From assembly GCF_900188125.1 (NCBI RefSeq), contig NZ_FZOW01000024.1, positions 1 through 64,000 of the forward strand: a stretch of 64,000 bases of DNA. The letters are read 5' to 3'. The notes beneath the pieces are model-generated. The model searched no databases. It had not been told where the DNA came from and was given only the letters and a program-made list of their open reading frames with translations. The DNA comes from Rhodococcoides kyotonense (GTDB lineage: Bacteria; Actinomycetota; Actinomycetes; Mycobacteriales; Mycobacteriaceae). A program made the position numbers and the translations under genes. Positions 1 to 8,302 of the stretch are shown one piece after another; position 1 is the first letter of the stretch; the number at the start of each line of letters is the position of its first letter.

Positions 1-92
1 CGCCCGGTCCCATTCCGAACCCGGAAGCTAAGCCCTCCAGCGCCGATGGTACTGCACCCGACAGGGTGTGGGAGAGTAGGACACCGCCGAAC
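1..92 (+). rRNA. rrf: 5S ribosomal RNA, 3' portion
   Basis: The sequence matches the 3' three quarters of an actinobacterial 5S rRNA. It contains the CCATTCCGAACCCGGAAG loop and ends in GGAGAGTAGGACACCGCCG. The 5' end lies outside the window, so the 16S and 23S genes should be immediately to the left. A strong terminator follows at 105. The exact 3' end is uncertain by a few bases. Confidence 0.93.
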
Positions 93-104
93 ACATTGTG
101 GAAG

Positions 105-136
105 AAGGGGACCCAGTCACTGGGTCCCCTTTTTTC
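105..136 (+). terminator. Rho-independent terminator of the rRNA operon
   Basis: A perfect 12-bp stem (AAGGGGACCCAG at 105-116 with its complement at 120-131) closes on a 3-base loop. It runs into a T tract at 130-135. It sits 13 bases after the 5S gene. Confidence 0.93.
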
Positions 137-196
137 GTTTCCCACCGTTTTTCTGATTTCATTGTGAAGCGACACGCTCGATCGAAAGGAACCGTT

Positions 197-1135
197 GTGC
201 CGGAAGACAGCAACGACCGCCGCTCCTTCCGCGGGGACGGACCTTCTCGTTCCAACGACCCGCGGGGCCGATCCGGTGGGCGCCCGGGTGGAGAAGGACG
301 CTCCGGCAACCCTCGTCGTTCGGACAATCCTCGTCGTTCCGACAGCGCAGGCCGCCCCGATCGTCGGGGAGACGGTCCGCCCCGTCGTCACGGTGGCGAA
401 GGCGGGTTCGCAGACGATCGCCGTGGGGCACGTGGCCAGGCAGACCGCCGCCCGCCTCGTCCTGACGAGCCCGATCTGCCAGACGAGGTGGAGCCCGGTC
501 AGCTCGAACCCGCGGTTCGTCGCGATCTATTGAGCCTGGACAAGACCAATGCAGCTTCCGTCGCACGTCACCTGGTGATGGCCAGTCGCCTGGTCGACGA
601 CGATCCGCAACTCGCACTGCAGCATGCGCGCGCCGCACGTCAGCGCGCTGGGCGCATCGCCGTCGTGCGTGAGACCGCCGGCATCACCGCGTACCACGCG
701 GGCGAATGGGCCGAGGCGCTGTCGGAGCTGCGCGCCGCTCGCCGCATGGCAGGCGGGCCGGGTCATCTCGCTGTCATGGCCGATTGTGAGCGCGGCCTGG
801 GTAGACCGGAACGTGCCATCGAGCTCGGTCGAAGCGACGAAGCGCGCGCGCTGACGGGTGACGACGCGTCGGAACTTCGCATCGTCGTTGCCGGCGCTCG
901 CATGGACCTGAGCCAATACGACCAAGCCGTCGTGACACTTCAGACTCCGGATCTCGATGCTTCGCGGTCCGGTACCGCAGCGGCCCGACTGTTCTACGTC
1001 TATGCCGACGCGTTGGTGGCAGCCGGCCGAGTCGAAGAGGGTGTCAAGTGGTTCCTCAATGCTGCTGCAGCCGACGTCGACGGTGAAACCGACGCGGAAG
1101 AGCGCGTCGAAGAACTGTCCGGTGACGGGAAGTGA
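197..1135 (+). CDS. TPR-like conserved protein with Arg/Gly-rich N-terminus (Rv1691-type)
   Basis: This 312-aa protein probably corresponds to mycobacterial Rv1691, judged by gene order and architecture. Residues 1 to about 110 are a low-complexity Arg/Gly/Asp/Pro tract with a short repeated NPRRSD unit, likely disordered and nucleic-acid binding. The rest is helical and Ala/Arg-rich (LALQHARAARQRAGRIAVVRE, AGEWAEALSELRAARRM), which fits tetratricopeptide-like helical pairs. I chose the GTG at 197 because GAAAGGA lies just upstream; an in-frame ATG at 98 would run through the rRNA terminator. The stop overlaps the next start by 4 bp, so the two are probably coupled. The biochemical role is unknown. 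Confidence 0.82.
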   Translation: MPEDSNDRRSFRGDGPSRSNDPRGRSGGRPGGEGRSGNPRRSDNPRRSDSAGRPDRRGDGPPRRHGGEGGFADDRRGARGQADRRPPRPDEPDLPDEVEPGQLEPAVRRDLLSLDKTNAASVARHLVMASRLVDDDPQLALQHARAARQRAGRIAVVRETAGITAYHAGEWAEALSELRAARRMAGGPGHLAVMADCERGLGRPERAIELGRSDEARALTGDDASELRIVVAGARMDLSQYDQAVVTLQTPDLDASRSGTAAARLFYVYADALVAAGRVEEGVKWFLNAAAADVDGETDAEERVEELSGDGK

Positions 1136-2124
1136 CGACACTCCGGTCTGCATACGACGTACTTCTGCTCGATCTGGACGGCACCGTCTACCAGGGTGAA
1201 GATCCCATCGTCGGCGCCGTCGAGGCCTTGAAGGGTGGCAGCGAGAAGCAATACTTCGTCACGAACAACGCGAGCCGCTCACCCGAACACGTGGCGGCGC
1301 ACCTTCGTCGTCTCGGCTTCGACACGTCCGAAGAGTTCGTCGTCACGAGCGCGCAGGTCGCAGCGCGCATGCTGGCAGAGAAACTGACTCCTGGTGCGTC
1401 CGTCGTCGTCGTCGGAACCGAAGCTCTGGTGGACGAGATCTCGAACGTCGGTTTGACTCCGGTGCGTTCGGCCGAGGGATCACCTGCGGCGGTGGTCCAG
1501 GGGCACAACGTCGACACCGGATGGAAGGCACTCGCGGAGGCGGCGTTCGCCATCAGGGCGGGTGCCATCTGGGTCGCCACGAACATCGATGCGACGTTGC
1601 CCGTCGAGCGTGGTCTTGCCCCGGGTAACGGTTCGATGGTTGCTGCTGTTCGCCATGCGACCGGTGCTGAACCCGATGTCGCGGGCAAACCTGCAGCTCC
1701 GATCATGCGAGACGCGATCAGGCTCAGTTCCGCGTCGGCGCCGCTGGTCGTCGGCGACCGTCTCGATACCGACATCGCCGGTGCGAACACGACCGGAATC
1801 CCGTCGTTGCTGGTGCTGTCCGGCGTCAGTAGTGCAGTCGATGCGCTGCGTGCGATCGAGTCCGAGCGTCCGACGCATATCGGTTTCGACCTCGATGTGC
1901 TCAACCAACCTGCGGACGTGTCGTCGGTCGGTGCCAAGCCGGGCTGGTCGGCGACCGTCGGTGCCGGCGTTCTGACCGTTGCTCATGACGGTTCCACCCC
2001 GGTGGTGGCGCTCGATGGACTGCTGACTGCTGCCTCCGTGGGTTGGGCGTCGACCGGCTGGGAGACGATCGAGGTCGTCGGGTCCGGCGTCGACGAGCTG
2101 CGCGACCTTCTGGAAGCTCGATAG
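1132..2124 (+). CDS. HAD-superfamily subfamily IIA phosphatase (NagD/PGP-like)
   Basis: A 330-aa HAD hydrolase. Motif I is LLLDLDGTVYQG near the N-terminus (nucleophile Asp and general acid Asp). The Thr/Ser motif is FVTNNASRS. The C-terminal Mg-binding motif is VVGDRLDTDIAGA. The inserted cap between motifs and GKPAAPIM mark subfamily IIA, which includes NagD and 4-nitrophenyl- or phosphoglycolate phosphatases. It is the second gene of the Rv1691-Rv1713-like cluster. The GTG start overlaps the previous stop. The in vivo substrate cannot be read from sequence; removal of damaged or by-product sugar phosphates is the usual role. Confidence 0.92.
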   Translation: MTTLRSAYDVLLLDLDGTVYQGEDPIVGAVEALKGGSEKQYFVTNNASRSPEHVAAHLRRLGFDTSEEFVVTSAQVAARMLAEKLTPGASVVVVGTEALVDEISNVGLTPVRSAEGSPAAVVQGHNVDTGWKALAEAAFAIRAGAIWVATNIDATLPVERGLAPGNGSMVAAVRHATGAEPDVAGKPAAPIMRDAIRLSSASAPLVVGDRLDTDIAGANTTGIPSLLVLSGVSSAVDALRAIESERPTHIGFDLDVLNQPADVSSVGAKPGWSATVGAGVLTVAHDGSTPVVALDGLLTAASVGWASTGWETIEVVGSGVDELRDLLEAR

Positions 2125-2188
2125 TTCTCCGCGCGGCACGGTACTGCGCTGGGACATCTGTCGGTTCCATCCGATAGCGTTGTCGGCG

Positions 2189-2404
2189 ATGAGCACGCCC
2201 ATTCCACTCCCAGGCCAGCATCGTCCGCACGATGTCGGTACGCCCATGGTCGAACCGTCTGCCGTCTCGGCAGAGGTCGACCGACTGTTGGATCGGCTGC
2301 CCGGTCGTGATGCACCGCCGATGGACGTGAAGGTTCAGGCACAGATTCTCGAACGTGCTCATGACGTGCTGGTGCAGGCGCTGTCGTCCGTGGACAAGAG
2401 CTGA
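2189..2404 (+). CDS. Small conserved protein (Rv1693 position)
   Basis: About 71 aa, acidic and helical, with the core VSAEVDRLLDRLPG and AQILERAHDVLVQALSSVDK. It lies between the HAD phosphatase and tlyA, exactly where mycobacteria carry the small gene Rv1693. An in-frame TTG nine bases upstream (2180) is possible, but ATG at 2189 is the more usual codon; no clear ribosome site supports either. The stop is one base before the tlyA start, so the pair is probably co-translated. No enzymatic motif is visible. Confidence 0.72.
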   Translation: MSTPIPLPGQHRPHDVGTPMVEPSAVSAEVDRLLDRLPGRDAPPMDVKVQAQILERAHDVLVQALSSVDKS

Positions 2405-2405
2405 C

Positions 2406-3233
2406 GTGGCACGACGCGCACGCGTCGACGCCGAACTCGTACGTCGAGGTCTGGCTCGCTCACGCGAACATGCCGTGGAGTTGATCGACGCAGGCCGGGT
2501 GAAGATCGCGGGCACTGTCGCCACCAAACCAGCGACTGCCGTCGAAGCAGGTACTCCGTTGGTCGTGACCGCAGAGGACAACGAGGTCAACTGGGCGTCC
2601 CGTGGCGCGCACAAGTTGCTCGGGGCTCTCGACGTCTTCGAGCGCGGGGGCTTCGCCGTGTCCGGTAGGCGCTGCCTCGACGCGGGTGCGTCGACCGGTG
2701 GTTTCACCGATGTGTTGTTGAGCAAAGGGGCGGGCGAGGTAGTCGCGGTCGACGTCGGATACGGCCAGCTCGTGTGGCGTCTCCAGTCCGACGACCGGGT
2801 GCACGTCATCGACCGTACGAATGTGCGGTCCATCGACTCCGAGGTCATCGGTGGACCTGTCGAGGTCGTCGTCGCCGATCTGTCGTTCATCTCGCTGAAG
2901 CTGGTGCTCCCGGCGTTCGTCGCGTGCGTTGCTCCCGGCGCCGATCTGGCGTTGATGGTCAAGCCACAGTTCGAGGTCGGAAAGGACCGCGTCGGATCCG
3001 GCGGAGTGGTGCGCGATCCTGCATTGAGGGCCGAATCGGTGATCGAGGTCGCCGACTCTGCACGAGGACTTGGTTTGTCCCTGCGAGACGTGACGGCAAG
3101 TCCACTTCCCGGGCCCTCGGGCAACGTCGAGTACTTTTTGTGGCTACGATCGCAGTCTGTCGAGCAGGAGGACGAAACCGTGCGCGACAGTGTCGCCCTG
3201 GTGCAGCGTGCCGTCGAGGAGGGCCCACAGTGA
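2406..3233 (+). CDS. tlyA: TlyA family 16S/23S rRNA 2'-O-ribose methyltransferase
   Basis: 275 aa. The N-terminus (MARRARVDAELVRRGLARSR) is almost the mycobacterial TlyA sequence and forms an S4 RNA-binding domain over about residues 1-60. The FtsJ-type methyltransferase follows, with SAM motif CLDAGASTGGFTDVLL, then VVADLSFISLK and LMVKPQFEVGK. In mycobacteria TlyA methylates C1409 of 16S and C1920 of 23S rRNA and its loss gives capreomycin resistance; that is family knowledge. The GTG at 2406 gives the conserved N-terminus; the open frame extends upstream inside the preceding gene. It overlaps nadK by 4 bp. Confidence 0.96.
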   Translation: MARRARVDAELVRRGLARSREHAVELIDAGRVKIAGTVATKPATAVEAGTPLVVTAEDNEVNWASRGAHKLLGALDVFERGGFAVSGRRCLDAGASTGGFTDVLLSKGAGEVVAVDVGYGQLVWRLQSDDRVHVIDRTNVRSIDSEVIGGPVEVVVADLSFISLKLVLPAFVACVAPGADLALMVKPQFEVGKDRVGSGGVVRDPALRAESVIEVADSARGLGLSLRDVTASPLPGPSGNVEYFLWLRSQSVEQEDETVRDSVALVQRAVEEGPQ

Positions 3234-4171
3234 CAACCGCGGTGCGAGAGATTCTGCTCGTCGCTCATCCCGGCCGCCCCGACATCACCGATACGGTTCG
3301 GCGGGTCGGAAAAGTGCTGTCCCAGTCGGGAATCCGCCTACGAGTACTGGTCGACGAGGTGGACTCGTCACGCATCGAGGCCTCCGGCCGTCATGATGCG
3401 GATGATTCCCTCACATCCGAGCTCGAACTCAGAATCGTCGAGTTCGCGCCCGAGGCGGCCGTCGGATGTGAGCTCGTCCTCGTACTCGGAGGCGACGGCA
3501 CCTTCCTGCGTGCCGCCGAGTTGGCCAAGGGCGCTGACATTCCGGTCCTGGGGATCAATCTCGGCCGCATCGGATTCCTGGCCGAGGCCGAGGCAGAGCA
3601 CCTCGAAGATGCTCTGGCACGCGTCGTGAGCGGCGATTACCGGGTCGAAGCTCGCATGACCCTCGATATCGTCGTGCGCGTCGGTGAACGCGTCGTCGAC
3701 CGTGGGTGGGCGTTGAACGAGGCGAGCATCGAGAACGGCTCACGTCTGGGTGTTCTCGAAGTGGTTCTCGAGGTCGACGATCGCCCGGTGTCGGCATTCG
3801 GTTGCGACGGGGTCCTGATTTCGACGCCGACCGGGTCGACGGCGTATGCGTTCTCGGCCGGTGGACCGGTGGTCTGGCCCGAACTCGAAGCGATCCTGGT
3901 CATTCCGAGCAATGCGCATGCGCTGTTCGCGCGGCCCCTGGTCACCAGTCCGGAGTCGATCATCGCCGTCGAGACGGTGGCAGGAAGCCATGACGGAGTG
4001 GTGTTCTGCGACGGTCGTCGAACATTGCAGTTGCCGGCCGGTGGCCGCGTCGAGGTGGTTCGAGGAGCTGCGCCCATCAAGTGGGTTCGGCTCGACTCGT
4101 CACCGTTCGCCGACCGTATGGTCACCAAATTCGAATTGCCCATCACAGGATGGCGGGGGAGAGCGAGGTAA
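3230..4171 (+). CDS. nadK: NAD kinase
   Basis: 313 aa; phosphorylates NAD to NADP using ATP or polyphosphate. Visible signatures are the GGDGTFLRAAE catalytic motif, GINLGRIGFLAEAE, NEASIENGS and STPTGSTAYAFSAGGPVV, in the order and spacing of the PpnK/NadK family. Start GTG at 3230 overlaps the tlyA stop (GTGA). The order tlyA-nadK-recN is conserved across Actinobacteria. Length and motifs are normal, so the enzyme should be active in the cytoplasm. Confidence 0.96.
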   Translation: MTTAVREILLVAHPGRPDITDTVRRVGKVLSQSGIRLRVLVDEVDSSRIEASGRHDADDSLTSELELRIVEFAPEAAVGCELVLVLGGDGTFLRAAELAKGADIPVLGINLGRIGFLAEAEAEHLEDALARVVSGDYRVEARMTLDIVVRVGERVVDRGWALNEASIENGSRLGVLEVVLEVDDRPVSAFGCDGVLISTPTGSTAYAFSAGGPVVWPELEAILVIPSNAHALFARPLVTSPESIIAVETVAGSHDGVVFCDGRRTLQLPAGGRVEVVRGAAPIKWVRLDSSPFADRMVTKFELPITGWRGRAR

Positions 4172-4173
4172 TC

Positions 4174-5934
4174 ATGCTCGAAGAGATTCGAATCGACAGC
4201 CTCGGTGTCATTTCTTCGGCAAGCGCCCAGTTCCACGAAGGCCTCACTGTTCTGACCGGTGAGACCGGCGCGGGCAAGACGATGGTCGTCACAAGTCTGC
4301 ATCTGCTCTCCGGGGCGCGGGCCGACGCAGGTCGTGTACGGCTCGGTGCCGACCGTGCCGTCGTCGAGGGTCGATTCAGTACGGAAACCGCGTCGGCGCA
4401 AGTCACCGACGAGGTCGAGCAGGTTCTGGAATCGGCAGGCGCGCAACGAGACGAGGACGACTCGATCATCGCTGTGCGTACCGTCAACGCTGATGGTCGC
4501 TCGCGCGCTCATCTCGGGGGACGCAGTGTGCCGGCTTCGGTGCTGTCGGGTTTCACCGACTCGCTGCTCACCGTGCACGGTCAGAACGATCAGCTTCGGC
4601 TTCTGCGAGCAGATCGACAACTGGACGCGTTGGACCGATTCGCGGGCGAGTCCGTATCGGGTCCGTTGAAGAAGTATCGCGCGGCCCGTGCCGAGTGGCT
4701 CGCTGCGCGGACCGAGTTGATCGACCGAACCGAGCGTAGCCGCGAACTTGCGCAGGAAGCCGACCGTCTGCAATTCGGACTGCAGGAGATCGACGCTGTG
4801 GCACCCGAAGCAGGTGAGGACGTCACCGTCGCAAACGATGTACGACGCCTCGGCGACCTCGATTCCCTGCGCGAATCCGCCGAGTACGCCAGTGGGGCGT
4901 TGTCCGGAGACGATGCGGGAGAAGGCCTGTCCGTTCTCCATCTGCTCGGTGAAGCGCGTAGCCGTCTCGATGCAGCGGACGACGCAGTTCTGACCGAACT
5001 CGTGCCACGGTTGAACGAGGCGCTGGCTGTCGTCACCGACGTCGGGGCCGACATCACGTCGTACCTCGCTGATCTGCCGTCGGATCCCAGCGCGTTGGAA
5101 ACGCTGTTGAACCGTCAGGCCGAGTTGAAAGGCCTGACTCGGAAGTACGCGGCGGACGTCGACGGCGTCATCGCGTGGGCAGAGGATGCGCGCGAGCGTC
5201 TGGGCAAGATCGACGTGTCCGCGGATGCGCTCGCCGAGCTCTCTGCCCGTGTCGACTCGACCGCCGTCGAAGTTGCTTCTGCTGCAAGCAAACTGACGGC
5301 CGCCCGTGCCAAGGCTGCCGCGAAACTCGCGAAGGCGGTCAGTACCGAACTGGCCGGTCTCGCGATGGGCAAGGCAAAGCTCCAACTGGATCTGCGGACC
5401 ATGGCCGCAGGACCGAACGACAGTGCGCCGTTGATCGTCGACGGCAAGGAATTGCACGCAGGGCAGAGCGGCGTCGACGAGGTCGAGTTCAAGTTGTCCG
5501 CTCATGACGGTGCGCAGGCCTTGCCGATCAGCAAGAGTGCGTCGGGCGGTGAATTGTCCCGCGTGATGTTGGCACTCGAGGTGGTCCTCGCAGGGTCGGA
5601 CAAGGGCGCAACGATGGTGTTCGACGAGGTCGACGCAGGCGTCGGTGGTCGAGCCGCCGTCGAGGTCGGTCGTCGTCTGGGTCGTCTGGCGCGGACGCAC
5701 CAGGTCATCGTCGTCACCCACCTTCCGCAGGTAGCGGCGTTCGCGGACACGCATCTCGTCGTGAACAAGGCCGATGGAAAGAGGGGTGCGGCGAACAGCG
5801 GTGTGAAGTCGTTGTCGGCGTCGGAGCGCGTCGTCGAACTCGCTCGTATGTTGGCGGGATTGGACGATACGGAGACCGGGCGCGCGCATGCCGAGGAGCT
5901 GTTGGCTACGGCGAGGGCCGACCGGGAGAACTGA
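4174..5934 (+). CDS. recN: DNA repair ATPase RecN
   Basis: 586 aa SMC-like ATPase for recombinational repair of double-strand breaks. Walker A GETGAGKTMVV is near residue 30. A long helical, Ala/Glu/Arg-rich middle (about 150-440) forms the short coiled coils. The ABC signature SASGGELSRVMLALE and Walker B VFDEVDAGVGG lie in the C-terminal quarter, followed by the H-loop VIVVTHLPQVAAF. I chose ATG 4174, two bases after the nadK stop, giving the canonical MLEEIRIDSLGVI beginning; an in-frame start at 4081 would lie inside nadK. Confidence 0.96.
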   Translation: MLEEIRIDSLGVISSASAQFHEGLTVLTGETGAGKTMVVTSLHLLSGARADAGRVRLGADRAVVEGRFSTETASAQVTDEVEQVLESAGAQRDEDDSIIAVRTVNADGRSRAHLGGRSVPASVLSGFTDSLLTVHGQNDQLRLLRADRQLDALDRFAGESVSGPLKKYRAARAEWLAARTELIDRTERSRELAQEADRLQFGLQEIDAVAPEAGEDVTVANDVRRLGDLDSLRESAEYASGALSGDDAGEGLSVLHLLGEARSRLDAADDAVLTELVPRLNEALAVVTDVGADITSYLADLPSDPSALETLLNRQAELKGLTRKYAADVDGVIAWAEDARERLGKIDVSADALAELSARVDSTAVEVASAASKLTAARAKAAAKLAKAVSTELAGLAMGKAKLQLDLRTMAAGPNDSAPLIVDGKELHAGQSGVDEVEFKLSAHDGAQALPISKSASGGELSRVMLALEVVLAGSDKGATMVFDEVDAGVGGRAAVEVGRRLGRLARTHQVIVVTHLPQVAAFADTHLVVNKADGKRGAANSGVKSLSASERVVELARMLAGLDDTETGRAHAEELLATARADREN

Positions 5935-6023
5935 TTTGCAGCTTGGTACTCGTGTGACCAGTGTGGTAATTGTTTCGGCGCGCCTCCACCGTGGTGCGTG
6001 ACGTCGGCGTCATCATGGGAGCC

Positions 6024-7208
6024 ATGAAGATGCCCGCTCTGTTATCACGAAGTCAGGATTCGCTACCCGGAATCAGTGGTATCGCCCGGGTCGATCGCAA
6101 CACCGCCAAGCTGCTCAAACGGGTAGGCCCAGGGGACATCGTCGTGCTCGACGAGTTGGACCTCGACCGGCTGACCGCGGATGCGCTCGTCGCGGCGGGC
6201 GTCCTTGCGGTCGTCAACGCGTCGCCGTCCATCTCCGGTCGTTACCCGAACCTCGGCCCGGAGGTGATCGTCGCCAACGGCATCACGTTGATCGACTCCG
6301 CAGGTACCGAGGTCTTCAAGAAGATCAAGGACGGCACCAAGATCCGCCTGAACGAAGGCGGTGTCTACAACGGTGATCGCAGGCTCGCGAAGGGCGAGGA
6401 GCAGAGCGAAGCCGAAATCTCGGACCGGATGATCGAGGCCAAGACCGGCCTCGTCGATCACCTGGAAGCGTTCTCGGGCAACACCATCGAATTCATCCGG
6501 ACCGAGAGTCCGTTGCTGATCGACGGTGTCGGGGTACCCGACATCGACATCGTGCTGCAGGATCGCCACGTCGTCGTAGTCGCCGACGGCCCGGGACATG
6601 CCGACGACCTCAAGGCGCTCAAGCCGTTCATCAAGGAGTATGCGCCGATCATCATCGGCGTCGGCGCGGGTGCCGACACGGCGATGAAGGCCGGCTACCG
6701 ACCCGATCTCATCGTCGGCGATCCCGAGGAGATCACGGCTCAGACGTTGAAGTGCGGTGCGGAGGTCGTGCTCCCGGCCGATTCCGACGGCCATGCCAAC
6801 GGTCTGGAACGCATTCAGGATCTCGGGATCGGAGCCATGACGTTCCCGGCCAGCGGTGCGCCCGCTGATCTCGCCCTGCTGCTCGCCGACCACCACGGTG
6901 CGTCGCTCATCGTCACCGTCGGTAGCCCGGCAAGCCTCGACGAGTTCTTCGACCGCGGCCGCCGCAACACCAACCCGGCAGCATTCATGACACGTCTCAA
7001 GGTCGGTGCCAAGCTCGTCGACGCGAAAGCTGTTGCGACGCTGTACCGGAGCCGTGTGTCCGGCGGCGCGGTGGCACTGGTCGTGCTCGCTGCGCTCGTC
7101 GCGATCATCGTCGCGCTGATGGTGTCGAACATGGGCACCGAGGTCGTCGACTGGGCCGTCGATCTGTGGAATCGCTTCGCGCTCTGGGTTCAGGGGCTGC
7201 TCGCGTGA
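6024..7208 (+). CDS. steA: Cytokinetic ring protein SteA
   Basis: 394 aa, closely matching mycobacterial Rv1697 (VGPGDIVVLDELDLDRLTADALV, SGRYPNLGPEV, IVGDPEEI). A thiamin-pyrophosphokinase-like fold covers the middle. A single transmembrane helix (VALVVLAALVAIIVALMV) lies near the C-terminus. In Corynebacterium SteA and SteB localise to the septum and influence cell separation through RipA-type hydrolases; I infer the same role. Start chosen at ATG 6024 (MKMPALLSR, conserved) with GGGA just upstream, not the in-frame ATG at 5970. It overlaps steB by 4 bp. Confidence 0.9.
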   Translation: MKMPALLSRSQDSLPGISGIARVDRNTAKLLKRVGPGDIVVLDELDLDRLTADALVAAGVLAVVNASPSISGRYPNLGPEVIVANGITLIDSAGTEVFKKIKDGTKIRLNEGGVYNGDRRLAKGEEQSEAEISDRMIEAKTGLVDHLEAFSGNTIEFIRTESPLLIDGVGVPDIDIVLQDRHVVVVADGPGHADDLKALKPFIKEYAPIIIGVGAGADTAMKAGYRPDLIVGDPEEITAQTLKCGAEVVLPADSDGHANGLERIQDLGIGAMTFPASGAPADLALLLADHHGASLIVTVGSPASLDEFFDRGRRNTNPAAFMTRLKVGAKLVDAKAVATLYRSRVSGGAVALVVLAALVAIIVALMVSNMGTEVVDWAVDLWNRFALWVQGLLA

Positions 7209-8149
7209 TTTCGATGCGTCAACATGCCATTTCGATCGCAGCGATCTTCATCGCTCTCGCGATCGGCGTGGTCCTCGGTTCCGGACTGTTGTCGAGTGGC
7301 CTCGTGTCGGGCCTTCGCGACGACAAATCCGGACTCGAAAACGAAGTCGACACACTGCAGAGCACCAACAATCAGTTGGGTGAACAACTCAACTCGGCCG
7401 ACGGTTTCGACGCCGCCGTGTCGGGCCGGGTGGTTCGCGATGCTCTGGCGGAGAGAAGCGTCGTCGTCATCACGACGCCCGACGCCGATCCCAGTGACGT
7501 CGACGGCGTGACACGGTCTGTACAGGCGGCCGGCGCAGCAGTCACCGGCCGCGTGTCGCTGACGGATTCGTTCGTGTCGGCAGCAAGTGGCGACGACCTG
7601 CGTACTCGGCTGACCAACGTCGTGCCCGCCGGGACACAGCTGCGCACCGGCGCCGTCGATCAGGGCAGCATGGCAGGCGACCTCCTGGGTTCGGTGTTGT
7701 TGCTCGATGCGCAGACGGCGGAACCACAGTCGACCCCCGAAGAACTGTCGCTTGCGCTCGAGACGCTGCGCAGCGGGGGCTTCATCGCGTACGACAACGG
7801 TGCCGTGGCTCCGGCTCAGCTGGCCGTCGTCGTCACCGGTGGCAACGCGGCATCCGACGACGGGAATCGCGGGGCCATCGTCGCCCGCTTCGCCGGTGGA
7901 CTCGACGGCAGGGGAGCAGGAACGGTTCTGGCGGGCCGCACCGGAGCTGCCGAAGGAAACGGTCCCGTAGCCGTCGTCCGCGCGGACGCAGCGCTGTCGT
8001 CCGGCGTCAGCACCATCGACAACGTCGACCGCGAGGCAGGCCGCATCACCACGACGCTTGCGTTGCAGGAACAGTTGGACGGTGCAGCCGGCCGGTACGG
8101 CACGGGCCCGAACTCGACGGCCATCACCGTCGGGGCACCAGCACGGTGA
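7205..8149 (+). CDS. steB: SteB/MctB-type membrane protein (copper transporter family)
   Basis: 314 aa; the start MISMRQHAISIAAIFIALAIGVVLGSG is an uncleaved N-terminal membrane anchor followed by a coiled coil (about 35-65) and a large external domain. It aligns by eye along its length with mycobacterial Rv1698, named MctB for copper tolerance; the corynebacterial member SteB works with SteA in cell separation. Which role applies here is not decidable from sequence, but the 4-bp overlap with steA favours a joint function. The GTG at 7205 is the conserved start. Confidence 0.88.
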   Translation: MISMRQHAISIAAIFIALAIGVVLGSGLLSSGLVSGLRDDKSGLENEVDTLQSTNNQLGEQLNSADGFDAAVSGRVVRDALAERSVVVITTPDADPSDVDGVTRSVQAAGAAVTGRVSLTDSFVSAASGDDLRTRLTNVVPAGTQLRTGAVDQGSMAGDLLGSVLLLDAQTAEPQSTPEELSLALETLRSGGFIAYDNGAVAPAQLAVVVTGGNAASDDGNRGAIVARFAGGLDGRGAGTVLAGRTGAAEGNGPVAVVRADAALSSGVSTIDNVDREAGRITTTLALQEQLDGAAGRYGTGPNSTAITVGAPAR

Positions 8150-8251
8150 TTCTCGCCGCTTCCGAGCGCGCGTCGTTCGCGATATGGGCCCGACTGGTGT
8201 TACCGTGAAGACCCGTGGGTAGCAGGCCCATTATGGACGCAATACCTCTCT

Positions 8252-8267
8252 TGCCAGCTCTCTGGCA
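8252..8267 (+). repeat. Short inverted repeat in the pyrG leader
   Basis: TGCCAG-CTCT-CTGGCA forms a perfect 6-bp hairpin about 36 bases before the chosen pyrG start. It lies within the 153-bp gap after steB that must hold the pyrG promoter. A regulatory role is only a possibility. Confidence 0.4.
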
Positions 8268-8302
8268 GGAGCAAGCCCTGCAGATTGGTCACGGGAGCAT
8301 CA

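Noticed and set aside
3637..5889. A 750-codon minus-strand frame opposite nadK and recN
   Set aside because: It is antisense to two well-supported genes, is rich in Arg and Gln with no motif, and is a normal by-product of high-GC coding DNA.
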